Positions 24,697 to 32,060 of a stretch of DNA of 32,444 nucleotides are shown piece after piece (within the stretch, counting starts at the first letter, position 1; every line of letters begins with the position of its first letter). The DNA is from Deltaproteobacteria bacterium (lineage in GTDB: Bacteria; Desulfobacterota; Syntrophobacteria; Syntrophobacterales; Syntrophobacteraceae): assembly GCA_021793275.1 (NCBI GenBank), contig JAJYTC010000034.1, positions 1-32,444 on the forward strand. The letters are read 5' to 3'. The notes under the pieces are model-generated. The model was not told the DNA's origin. It ran no database searches and saw nothing but the letters and a program-made list of their open reading frames with translations. The position numbers were made by a program, and so were the translations under genes.

Positions 24697-26154
24697 CTAA
24701 AAGCATATTTTTAGGTACTTCCCTTTTCCCGCCCTCTTCACAGATCCATTCTGTGCCAAACGAGAAAGTATCCTATAGACATTTTGCCGTGATTTTCCGG
24801 TAATTTGTGCAATGTGATTTATGGACGTGGGTTCGCCGTCCTCCATCGCTTCAATGACCAAGTTTTGCTCTTCGGAAACTATTATGGCCCCCGCATCGCC
24901 CAAGAGTGTCCAGCCGCCTGATGAATCCCGGTCGAGTGCAAATTCTTGCTCTTCAACGTCGCGGCCCCGGACGTAGAGCAAGCCCTTACCGGTTCGGTCC
25001 CTCTTGAGTATCAGGGCGGTATCCACCGCACCGGTCAATCCGGTCGAACCGGATATACAGTCAAAGGGGTCATCATCGGCGGCCATTTTCCGCAGGTGGT
25101 GAACGATTATGATTGCAACGTCCCCCGTGTCAGCCAATCCTTTAAGGCCCTCGACGGACTGGTAATCAACATCGTAAAGCGTTTGATTCGTGGGTTTGCG
25201 GCTTTTGAGCTTCGCCAAGGTATCGGCAATTACCAGCTTCACATCCCTGTGTTCTTCCAGCCATTTTTGAAGTAGCGGGATGCCGCCCTGGTCAATTCGC
25301 GGCCATGACGTGCAAATGTGAAGGTTCTCGGGCCAATTCTCGCCTATGCAGAGTCCGCCTATTCGGTTCTGTACTCGCCGTTCGTGATCCTCAAGGCACA
25401 GATAAAGGACGCCGATTTGTTTGACTGTGACCTTGCCGAAAGCCTTTCCGCCGCATGCACAAGCAAGGGCAATATCGGCCATTGCGAAGGACTTTCCGAC
25501 TTTGGCCTTACCTGTGAAAAGGGATGTCCCTTGCGGGATTATCCCCTCGACTATAAACTCAGGATCACGGAATTGCTTCTTTTGCAGCGCCGCCGCCGTA
25601 ATGACTCCCGGCATAGGTGGAAGCTTGAGCCGATTGTCTTTGTGGTGAGCGAAACTCCCGTTAGTGCTTTGTGCGGGCGGTTGCGTAAGATGCCCCGGTT
25701 CCCGTTCAATCGGTGGTGGTCCATCGTCAAGGGATTCCGCCTTTGGTTTGGGCGGCTTGTAGACTTCCCGGCATTCCGCAATGGCTTTATCCAAGGTACG
25801 ATTCCGATAGCCCGCCCGGTCCCATTTTTTCCGGTAAAGTCCGGATCGCCGGAAAAGCCGGTCCATTCGCTCCTTGTCGCACCCGGCCCAAAAAGCGTAC
25901 ATGCTGCAAAGGGCCAGGTCGGCTTCTGACTGTGAAGCATATCCCGCGCCTTTCCAGTCGCCTGCGTCGTGGAGTTGCGCGAACACGCCGCCATTCACTG
26001 AGCCTCGGGCACGTGCGAGCAACTCTCCATCGTCAAGATCCAAAGGTTCAGCCGGCAAAGCCGGACGCGGTTTATCATCCTGGTCTTCGTCCGGCCATAT
26101 TTCGGCCAGAATAAGCCCCAGTTCCGCCTGACATTCCCTAATCGCCGTCCGCAT
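24697..26154 (-). CDS. RepA-type AAA replicative helicase with C-terminal winged HTH
   Basis: A 485-aa protein. Residues 1-150 continue a primase-helicase architecture: DLDDGELLARARGSVNGGVFAQL and the block LALCSMYAFWAGCDKERMDRLFRRSGLYRKKWD. Residues about 170-410 are a RecA-like helicase of the AAA_25/RepA group, with Walker A FTGKAKVGKSFA and Walker B VKLVIADTLAKL. The last 55 residues form a winged HTH (INHIAQITGKSRQNVYRILSRLAQ). It should unwind DNA for replication of the element. Its ATG lies inside the 3' end of the primase gene, overlapping it by 17 nt in another frame, while in related proteins I believe the two are one chain. The GTTTAC array follows its stop codon. Confidence 0.85.
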   Translation of the reverse strand: MRTAIRECQAELGLILAEIWPDEDQDDKPRPALPAEPLDLDDGELLARARGSVNGGVFAQLHDAGDWKGAGYASQSEADLALCSMYAFWAGCDKERMDRLFRRSGLYRKKWDRAGYRNRTLDKAIAECREVYKPPKPKAESLDDGPPPIEREPGHLTQPPAQSTNGSFAHHKDNRLKLPPMPGVITAAALQKKQFRDPEFIVEGIIPQGTSLFTGKAKVGKSFAMADIALACACGGKAFGKVTVKQIGVLYLCLEDHERRVQNRIGGLCIGENWPENLHICTSWPRIDQGGIPLLQKWLEEHRDVKLVIADTLAKLKSRKPTNQTLYDVDYQSVEGLKGLADTGDVAIIIVHHLRKMAADDDPFDCISGSTGLTGAVDTALILKRDRTGKGLLYVRGRDVEEQEFALDRDSSGGWTLLGDAGAIIVSEEQNLVIEAMEDGEPTSINHIAQITGKSRQNVYRILSRLAQNGSVKRAGKGKYLKICF

Positions 26155-26623
26155 TGAACACCTTTCCTGTGAATGTGAAAAAGCGGTCCCCGTCGTAAAC
26201 TTCGATATGGCCTTTCCTGCAATGGGTGAAGCCGTCCGGCTTCCGGCCCTTGACGATAATGTGCAGGCCGGTCCCGCTGGGCGTTATTTCCGTGTACGAC
26301 TTGAGCAGGTCAACCCATCGCCGCGCCCAAGGTTCCAGTACGCCGGTTTCCGGGTCGAGACACTTGTCCAGGTCAATTCCTGTGAACGGGTCCGATTCGC
26401 TGAACACAAAGCCGATACCGTCAAGCTTGTCGTTGTCCATTCTAATGAGCGCTTCCTGAATGCTCGCCCAGGTCGCCGGGTCCGTAGGGTCTGCATTCCC
26501 GCCGGTCGCAGGGTCTTTCGGAGTCTTGGTGAGCTTGCCTTTCCGGGTTTCGTACTTCCAGGCTACCCATTGCCGCCGATCTTTCATTTCGCTGGGGATG
26601 TTACCGACAAGTGGCGGATTCAT
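26138..26623 (-). CDS. primase/polymerase domain protein (N-terminal half of primase-helicase)
   Basis: A 161-aa protein with the order of a phage PrimPol-type N-terminal domain: QWVAWKYETRKGKLTKTPKD, then DGIGFVFSESDPFTGIDLDK (acidic residues likely binding metal), EITPSGTGLHIIVKG and HIEVYDGDRFFTFTGKVF. It should make primers for replication of the element. It ends FNADGD where relatives run on into the helicase region, and the helicase gene starts within its last 17 nt. Its ATG shares four bases (ATGA) with the stop of the AlpA-like gene, so the three genes are translationally coupled. Whether this short form is active alone is unknown. Confidence 0.8.
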   Translation of the reverse strand: MNPPLVGNIPSEMKDRRQWVAWKYETRKGKLTKTPKDPATGGNADPTDPATWASIQEALIRMDNDKLDGIGFVFSESDPFTGIDLDKCLDPETGVLEPWARRWVDLLKSYTEITPSGTGLHIIVKGRKPDGFTHCRKGHIEVYDGDRFFTFTGKVFNADGD

Positions 26624-26802
26624 TGCAACCTGCCCTTTTCGGTCAATTCCTGGAATTTGCTCAAGTCGATAAACAAACTCCCTCCGATTTTCACGAACAA
26701 GCCCGGATGTCTTTGTAAGTGGACTTGCTTATAAGCCCAGCTTTTGGTGAATGGGAAGTTTTCGCCTGGTTTGATTGCCTTGACTGCAAGTAGGTTGCTC
26801 AT
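26620..26802 (-). CDS. AlpA-like small HTH regulator
   Basis: A 60-aa protein: MSNLLAVKAIKPGENFPFTK, SWAYKQVHLQRHPGLFVKIG and GSLFIDLSKFQELTEKG. The pattern (turn, recognition helix, then a short wing with F-IDLSKF) is that of AlpA/HTH_17 proteins, which activate excision or early genes in phages and satellites. The start at 26802 is used because AAAGGCGAAGCC precedes it and homologues start here; the frame is open to 26883 without a ribosome site. It overlaps the primase gene by four bases. A direct-repeat region directly upstream could be its own operator. Confidence 0.72.
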   Translation of the reverse strand: MSNLLAVKAIKPGENFPFTKSWAYKQVHLQRHPGLFVKIGGSLFIDLSKFQELTEKGRLQ

Positions 26803-26891
26803 GGCTTCGCCTTTCTTCAGTAAGAATTTGTCGATTTTGTTCGACATGGGAAATTTTACCAAAGGCAAAGACAGAAAGGGCACCTATCCAA

Positions 26892-26994
26892 CCTATAGGT
26901 GGTGCGTAGGTGCTATTTTTTTATCTGCCTGATTTGGCTTCGAAAAAGATAGGAAAATGTGCCCATAGGTTGTGCGTAGGTGCTATTTTTTTAT
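26892..26994. repeat. 33-bp direct repeat upstream of the replication operon
   Basis: 26892-26924 and 26962-26994 are identical at 31 of 33 positions, 70 bp apart. The shared core is GTGCGTAGGTGCTATTTTTT. The first copy sits in a dyad (GCACCTA at 26880-26886 with TAGGTGC at 26907-26913, palindrome CCTATAGG between). The second copy runs into the 3' end of the 267-aa gene. The position suggests an operator for the AlpA-primase-helicase genes. Confidence 0.75.
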
Positions 26995-27786
26995 GAGTTC
27001 ATCATAAAAGTCTTGCAAATTCGGAACGGTGAATCCTTCCCTTTGCAAGAGCTTTTGCAACAAACGGCTTACAAAATCTCTGCGGCTATGCGAAGGGTCC
27101 ATATTGAAAAGGTCTAAAGTCAGGTCATCCCTGGTGATAGGTTCATATTTTTTGGGTGCATCGTCGAAGACAGCCAACGCCGTTTGCAGGCAGTCCTCAG
27201 CTTTCTGTGACTTAAGAGACGGGTGCTCTTTCATTGTAAGCTTGTAGAGGCTTTCCACAATCGGCTTTAGTTTCCTGCCGCATTCGATTGCATCTGTCGT
27301 AAGACGCTGAGGCTTGAAACCGATCGGTTCTTTTTCCCGATCTTGCTCTGAAGCTTCGGCCACTGGTTCGGATGCAGCCTTTGTACGTTCCGCGCTATTC
27401 TCAAGAGCCTTCCTGGGGTACTTCAACCGCAAATCCATTGAAAGGCACTGAAAAACTTGATTTCTTCTGGATAGGGAAGGTATCTCATCTATCGGGAGAA
27501 GCCTCACGATTTCTTCGAGTTTGAATAAGCAATTCAGGTATTCTTTATTCCTTTCGGGCTTGCAGGGTTTTGCATTCCTGTCGTAAGTCTGAAGATGGTT
27601 GTCCAGGACAAACGCAAGAAAATCCGCTTCCAAAAGATTCCAAAACCCTACTATAAAACCTCCCGAAATCCAGCCTTTCCTTAGTAATCCGGGCTCGGGA
27701 TTGAACACTGGAGACATCTCTGTATCTGGTGGAGGGATTGGATGAGTATCACCAGTACTTGGCAGTTCGCGTTTCTCTTCGGACAT
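26983..27786 (-). CDS. hypothetical protein, 267 aa
   Basis: Not recognised. From the chosen start MSEEKRELPS it has a Pro-rich N-terminus, a hydrophobic stretch (GFIVGFWNLLEADFLAFVLD) that looks like a buried helix rather than a membrane segment, a charged linker (about residues 130-160, many E/A/K) and a helical C-terminal part ending DFVSRLLQKLLQREGFTVPN with LQDFYDELIKK. AGGAGG stands 9 nt before the ATG, so 27786 is preferred to the longer frame at 27876. It is first after the integrase in the leftward gene order and may be element-specific. Confidence 0.7.
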   Translation of the reverse strand: MSEEKRELPSTGDTHPIPPPDTEMSPVFNPEPGLLRKGWISGGFIVGFWNLLEADFLAFVLDNHLQTYDRNAKPCKPERNKEYLNCLFKLEEIVRLLPIDEIPSLSRRNQVFQCLSMDLRLKYPRKALENSAERTKAASEPVAEASEQDREKEPIGFKPQRLTTDAIECGRKLKPIVESLYKLTMKEHPSLKSQKAEDCLQTALAVFDDAPKKYEPITRDDLTLDLFNMDPSHSRRDFVSRLLQKLLQREGFTVPNLQDFYDELIKK

Positions 27787-27898
27787 TTTATTGCGCCTCC
27801 TGTGCGCAGCTCCTGAAGTGGTCCAGGGAAGGCCGGTCAGGAGTCCCAGCTTTTCGAGCAGGTTCATGACGCCCACCCTATCCCTGGAAGTTGGATTA

Positions 27899-29038
27899 TC
27901 ATTTCACAATCTTCAATACCTGCGCCTGCTTCGGTGTGAGCAGCTCGCCGGACTTTAAAGCGGCTTCCCTTACCGCATCCGGCCTTAAATGCGCGTAACG
28001 CTGCGTGGTGCTCATGTCTTTGTGTGTGAGCAGTTCCCGGACCACGGTTAAGTCAATACCACTGGAAACTAGCATCGAGGCGAAATGATGTCGCAGACCA
28101 TGAAGCCGGAAGTCCGCTGGCAGGTCCGCCGCCTTCCTGATTCTTTCCCACGGTCCCTTGAAGTCTGTCCGCTGCTTGTCTTTCCTGCCCGGAAAAACCA
28201 AGTCACATGTGACGGAGAGATCCCGGATCGTATCAAGGGCTTGAGCACTTACGCTGATCGTGGTCGTTTTGCCGCCCTTCGGATTCCTTAGAGTCACAGA
28301 GCCGCGCTCAAAATCAACATCATTCCAGGCAAGCCGGAAGAGTTCGCCGCGCCTCATACCTGTGAACATGGCGAACTTGACGAAAGCCGCCGATTCCCGG
28401 CAGGGCCAGTTCTCCAGGGTATCGAGCAGCCGCCGCGCCTCATCATCGGAAAGCATCTCTGTTTTCTGGTTATCGACTTTCGGCATGGAAACAGAATCAA
28501 CCGGGTTCTTGCCGTCATAGAGGTTCCACTTCCGGGCGAGGTTGAATACCCGCCGCATAATGACAATCTGGTGCTTTATCGTCTGCGCCGCAAAAGGTGT
28601 CCCGCGAACGCTCTTGCCCTTCTTAAGCTCTGTTTTCATCTTCTCGATGTCGAATGCGGTAATATCTGCAAGCGCTCTGGAGCCAAAGCGCGGTTCAATA
28701 TGCGCCCGGTAATAATATTCGTCGTCGCGCCATGACTTCTTATGCTCTTTGGCCCAAGGAAGATATTTCCCCCATACGTCGCCCAGGGTAATCGGCCTAT
28801 CCTGTGCCCGGTGGTCGGCAATGTCAAATTCGTCCCGGACCAAATCACCCTTGAGCGCCGCTTCGACTTCGCGGGCTATGGTGAGATTATCGACCACGCG
28901 GCTTATCCTCTTGCCTTTCACCTGGACACGGACACGATATTTCCTAACCCGTGTGAAGGTCGTCCCGCACTTCGAGCATTTCTTAGAGTTCAGCCCGTTT
29001 GACGTTTTGCACTCGGTGCAGAAAATCTCGATTGCCAT
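27899..29038 (-). CDS. tyrosine integrase with N-terminal zinc ribbon
   Basis: A 379-aa phage-type integrase that joins attP on the circular element to attB in tRNA-Arg. Residues about 1-35 hold a zinc ribbon (CTECKTSNGLNSKKCSKCG), which some integrase groups carry ahead of the arm- or core-binding region. The core-binding SAM-like domain spans about 70-180 and the catalytic domain about 190-375. The catalytic set is visible: TGMRRGELFRLAW, HGLRHHFAS, LLTHKD and TTQRYAHLRPD with the nucleophile tyrosine. The start at 29038 follows AAGAGG; the longer frame to 29098 crosses the subterminal repeat. It lies next to attR and reads away from it, normal for such elements, so the repeat at 29057-29083 sits over its promoter. 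Confidence 0.94.
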   Translation of the reverse strand: MAIEIFCTECKTSNGLNSKKCSKCGTTFTRVRKYRVRVQVKGKRISRVVDNLTIAREVEAALKGDLVRDEFDIADHRAQDRPITLGDVWGKYLPWAKEHKKSWRDDEYYYRAHIEPRFGSRALADITAFDIEKMKTELKKGKSVRGTPFAAQTIKHQIVIMRRVFNLARKWNLYDGKNPVDSVSMPKVDNQKTEMLSDDEARRLLDTLENWPCRESAAFVKFAMFTGMRRGELFRLAWNDVDFERGSVTLRNPKGGKTTTISVSAQALDTIRDLSVTCDLVFPGRKDKQRTDFKGPWERIRKAADLPADFRLHGLRHHFASMLVSSGIDLTVVRELLTHKDMSTTQRYAHLRPDAVREAALKSGELLTPKQAQVLKIVK

Positions 29039-29056
29039 AGCTAACCTCTTGATTCC

Positions 29057-29083
29057 TGGTGTCCACATAGTGTCCACGGATGC
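29057..29083. repeat. right copy of 27-bp subterminal direct repeat
   Basis: Identical to 21368-21394 and in the same orientation. It lies 19 bp upstream of the integrase start, so protein bound here could also repress the integrase gene. Confidence 0.85.
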
Positions 29084-29191
29084 GGAAAAAGGCGTCAAAA
29101 ACCGTCTTCCAACGTAACGACATAAATACCCTACAACCCTTATTCTGTAAAGGTTTATCTTAAGAACTGAAAAATTGTAAAAAGGCTTTTA

Positions 29192-29227
29192 AACGGACTT
29201 CTAATCCGTAGGTCGAGCGTTCGAATC
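29192..29227. repeat. attR core, displaced tRNA-Arg 3' half
   Basis: Repeats 21272-21307 exactly. After it the sequence no longer gives an acceptor stem or CCA (CCAGGCGTACTAAC), so this copy is not functional. Confidence 0.9.
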
Positions 29228-29693
29228 ACTCCAGGCGTACTAACAAAATCAGGGACTTGGCGGGGTTGCCGCTGAGTCCTTTGGTTTACTGCCGATCTTT
29301 TATCCCCGACTCTATCCCCGACTTTTTAATTTTTACCCGGCTATCCGCGCCCCCCCGGCAAAGCCTAGGACGATTTAGCAGGCATTATCTCTACCTACCG
29401 AAGCCGAAGCTGGACGCGCCAGGATGCCCCACAATCGACGATCTCGGGTCAACACGTAGTCGAGCACGTCTTTATCTCCACACGTCGGTCGGCGTCCCGC
29501 ACATTCGCCCCCACAGTGGCCGATGGATGACACGCCACGGTTAGGATCGTCAATCGTCCGCATTGTCGCGGTTGCTACCGACACCCCCGCGCCCTCACCC
29601 ACATCATACTTCTTTACGTACTGACATTTATCCCCGATAATATGCCCCGTCGTCACATCCCAGCGGATTAGGGAGGAATTCGAGGTCTAGACC
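29228..29693. other. no gene seen; relic of an element left end
   Basis: The first 55 bp match the DNA just after attL at about 40 positions, most changes being transitions. Beyond this no gene with a ribosome site is visible. Confidence 0.5.
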
Positions 29694-29954
29694 ATGATCG
29701 ACAGAGAACAATTCATAAATGAGATTATCCGGGTTGCGCGTGAGCAGGGCTATAGAATTGAGTCAAATGCCCGAACTGGACAGGTGCAAATAAATTTCGG
29801 GAAGAAAAAACTACATGCGGGCCATTTGAGTGCGCTTTATCCCCGTGCTCTTGATCCCAATGAAAATATTGCACGACTGATCGACCAGGTTGCTCCCGGC
29901 CGCCCGTGTTCCCATAAACCCATGCGCGAAATAATTTCGCAACTACAGGAATAA
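29694..29954 (+). CDS. hypothetical protein, 86 aa
   Basis: Reads MIDREQFINEIIRVAREQGY, then RTGQVQINFGKKKLHAGHLS and ends MREIISQLQE. The chain is helical and basic, with no membrane segment and no domain I recognise. GAGG stands 8 nt before the ATG, with a GGGAGG further up, so translation is plausible. It is isolated: attR is 470 nt to the left and a gene-free stretch follows. It may be a remnant of an older island. Confidence 0.55.
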   Translation: MIDREQFINEIIRVAREQGYRIESNARTGQVQINFGKKKLHAGHLSALYPRALDPNENIARLIDQVAPGRPCSHKPMREIISQLQE

Positions 29955-30672
29955 AGGAATCGGTAGCGCCACCTCAAGGTGTCCTGATTGGCCTGCCCGG
30001 ATGCAGATCGCCCCGATTGCATGCGGTCACTGCGTGCAGTATCTCCGCCTGTATACGCACACGCGCCCGGCCGCCGCAGCCGTGCGTTTGCCCCCGTTCA
30101 CCGCCGTTTTGGCGTCGCCACACTCCAATGCCGATGCGCGCAGCCCGGCTATGCAGCGCGCCGGTTGCATGCTGTACGTGCACCCGCCGGGACACCGCGC
30201 CGCGCGCGAAAGCCGGAAGGGGGCGCACTCACTATGCGCATGTGCGCACGCCGACCATGCACGCGTGTACGGCGTCCACATCCCTCGCCTCTGTCACGTC
30301 CCGGCGCACACCATCAACAAACGCGCGGACGCTGGCGCGGACGATCTTGCCGCTGTGCGCATGTGTGCATGTTGTCCGTCAGTGTGCACGTCGGACCGTC
30401 CACCGCGTCGCGCGTGCATCTCCCGCTGCCGGGTACGTACCGCACGCTCTCACCATGGATAAATGAAAGCACTGCATGCCTTACCTCCCAAGCCATCTGC
30501 GCGTCTGACCCAGGCACCCCTCATAATCGTCAGCCGTGCGCGGGCAGGTGGTGGCGCTATCCCCGCGTACAGACCGGCGACTGATTTTTTGAAAATACTC
30601 TCCCCGGTCCTGAGCGTCGGCATGGCGGGCGCAGATCAGCGCATAATGTAACGGAATCCGCAAATTTCGTTA
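29955..30672. other. gene-free stretch rich in alternating purine-pyrimidine tracts
   Basis: From about 30000 to 30440 the DNA is GC-rich and full of CpG, TGCA and GCGC. All three plus frames are open for about 450 bp, yet none gives a protein-like sequence. Perfect purine-pyrimidine alternation occurs at 30233-30250 (18 nt), 30256-30271 (16) and 30354-30371 (18), with shorter runs at 30382-30391 and 30409-30419. Confidence 0.6.
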
Positions 30673-30700
30673 TTGACACCCCCTGAAACGGTGGTAATCT
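30673..30700 (+). promoter_or_regulatory. sigma70 promoter
   Basis: TTGACA at 30673-30678, 16-nt spacer, TAATCT at 30695-30700. It would give the secreted-protein gene a leader of about 195 nt. Confidence 0.65.
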
Positions 30701-30711
30701 ATTTATTTGCG

Positions 30712-30728
30712 GTGGGCAGCCAGCCCAC
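30712..30728 (+). other. hairpin in the leader of the secreted-protein gene
   Basis: GTGGGC/GCCCAC, 6-bp stem and 5-nt loop, within a few bases of the predicted transcript start. No T-run follows. It may protect the 5' end; no known riboswitch was recognised in the 30701-30903 leader. Confidence 0.4.
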
Positions 30729-30903
30729 ATCTTCACCGTACCCCAGCGCACCATGACGAATCGACCATCACGTTCAGAGGTCGAGCAATGAGGTCCATTC
30801 TGAAAATGTCTATATAGCCCCTCGGGGGGCGGCCCATGTCCCGCGGGTGTATGTAACTCAATAATCATGCTGCAAGCCTCGACGCAGATAAGGAGAACGT
30901 GCC

Positions 30904-31356
30904 ATGAAGATTGCCATAGCACTCTTAGTCGTACTTGTCCTTACCTCACCCGCTGCTTTTGCAATGAAGTTTTGTGACAGCAGTGCCCGGCTTACGGCCC
31001 TCCAAAAGCGGAATGATACGTTGCTGCTGCAACATGTGTCGCAACGTGAGCGCGAGAGGGGTCCACTTGTTCCCACCAGCGACTTCAAGCTCGCCAATTG
31101 CCTCCGGCCAGGAACTACATTGGCGTTCAATGATGACGATGGCTACAACCAAGAACCTTACGACCAGCAAGGCAACCCGAATTACCGCTACGAAGGAAGC
31201 TCCGGTGAAAGATATCAATATGATCTTAGTGATCCGAGTGACCAGCTAGAGTATTCGGTCGATCCTGACGCACAACTTAGGGACAGCATTAACCCTGATC
31301 CTCGCATTGATATAGATCGCAGATTAGGTGAACAAGGTGGCGGAGGTAAATTCTAA
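30904..31356 (+). CDS. secreted acidic protein of unknown function
   Basis: A 150-aa protein with a clear Sec signal peptide (MKIAIALLVVLVLTSPAAFA, cleavage predicted after AFA). The mature part begins MKFCDSSARLTALQKRNDTL, has a second cysteine (LANCLRPG) that could pair with the first, and turns into a low-complexity tail rich in D, N, Y, Q and P (QYDLSDPSDQLEYSVDPDAQ, then DSINPDPRIDIDRRLGEQGG). The repeated DP spacing recalls metal-binding or disordered acidic tails but matches no family I know. AAGGAG precedes the ATG. The J-domain gene starts 26 nt later, so they probably share a transcript. Confidence 0.75.
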   Translation: MKIAIALLVVLVLTSPAAFAMKFCDSSARLTALQKRNDTLLLQHVSQRERERGPLVPTSDFKLANCLRPGTTLAFNDDDGYNQEPYDQQGNPNYRYEGSSGERYQYDLSDPSDQLEYSVDPDAQLRDSINPDPRIDIDRRLGEQGGGGKF

Positions 31357-31382
31357 TTTTACGTAGCGAAGGAACGAAGGCC

Positions 31383-31994
31383 ATGCTTTCAGACTATTAT
31401 GGAACGCTCGGAGTACCTTCATCAGCAAGTATAGACGTTATTAAAAAGGCATACCGAGATCGAGCATTAAGGTATCACCCGGATCGAGGTGGTACGCATG
31501 AACGAATGGTCGCCATAAACGAAGCGTGGGAAATTCTCTCAAACCCGGCATTGCGCTCCAAATATGATCTTGCGAGGCAAGCAAACGCCTCAACTGCCGC
31601 TAAGACGGAGGCAGCGACGGCGGCGGAGAAGGCTCGTAGAAGCGCCGAGGATTATCCGCGAAGATGGGCCGATTTCCAGAAGTGGATGGACACTATCTTG
31701 GGTGATTTCACAGGTGCTGAATACGGCAAACGTAATGGATTCCTGGCTACTAGTATAGGGTGGCCAACCGCTAGAAAGAGTGTCTCTGGCCGAGTTTTTA
31801 TTATTTGCGGTGGCATATTAGGATTCATCGTAGGTTTCGTTTTTGACGCGATCATCCAAGAGCTTTTTGGAATTAAAGGAGGTGGGGGGCTATCATACCT
31901 AGTATTTGTATTTGCCGCACTCGGAGCTTGGGCTGGGCGAGCGATACATGAACAAATTGGGGCTTCGCTAAAACGAGCGAAGCGTCCAAACTAG
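31383..31994 (+). CDS. membrane-anchored J-domain protein
   Basis: A 203-aa protein. Residues 3-63 are a J-domain (DYYGTLGVPSSASIDVIKKA, the HPD motif in RYHPDRGG, then EAWEILSNPALRSKYD), which stimulates the ATPase of an Hsp70. A charged Ala-rich linker follows (about 65-85). No Gly/Phe or zinc-finger region of DnaJ is present. Two or three hydrophobic stretches end the protein (GRVFIICGGILGFIVGFVFD and LSYLVFVFAALGAWAGRAIH). It would recruit DnaK to a membrane-side client, with the J-domain in the cytoplasm. AAGG precedes the start. It is flanked by two exported proteins, which suggests a client in secretion or the envelope; this is inference. Confidence 0.85.
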   Translation: MLSDYYGTLGVPSSASIDVIKKAYRDRALRYHPDRGGTHERMVAINEAWEILSNPALRSKYDLARQANASTAAKTEAATAAEKARRSAEDYPRRWADFQKWMDTILGDFTGAEYGKRNGFLATSIGWPTARKSVSGRVFIICGGILGFIVGFVFDAIIQELFGIKGGGGLSYLVFVFAALGAWAGRAIHEQIGASLKRAKRPN

Positions 31995-32060
31995 CAACAA
32001 CGTGCGGAACATGATTAGACTCTGCCCTTTTCTGTGGCCCCTATTTTGCGAAGGGTTAAC

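Noticed and set aside
24419-24706. 95-codon minus-strand frame after the helicase
   Set aside because: Its start is a translation of the 9-bp repeat (FTxFTx) and the rest is not protein-like.
26138-26154. Programmed ribosomal frameshift joining primase and helicase
   Set aside because: No slippery heptamer or obvious downstream structure was found, and a usable ATG for the helicase is present.
26880-26924. Rho-independent terminator on the plus strand
   Set aside because: A dyad with a T-run is present, but no plus-strand gene precedes it; the duplicated block is better seen as an operator.
29988-30584. Three overlapping plus frames as real genes
   Set aside because: They give Cys/Arg/His-rich, non-protein-like strings, have no ribosome sites, and are open simply because the DNA is poor in TAA/TAG/TGA.
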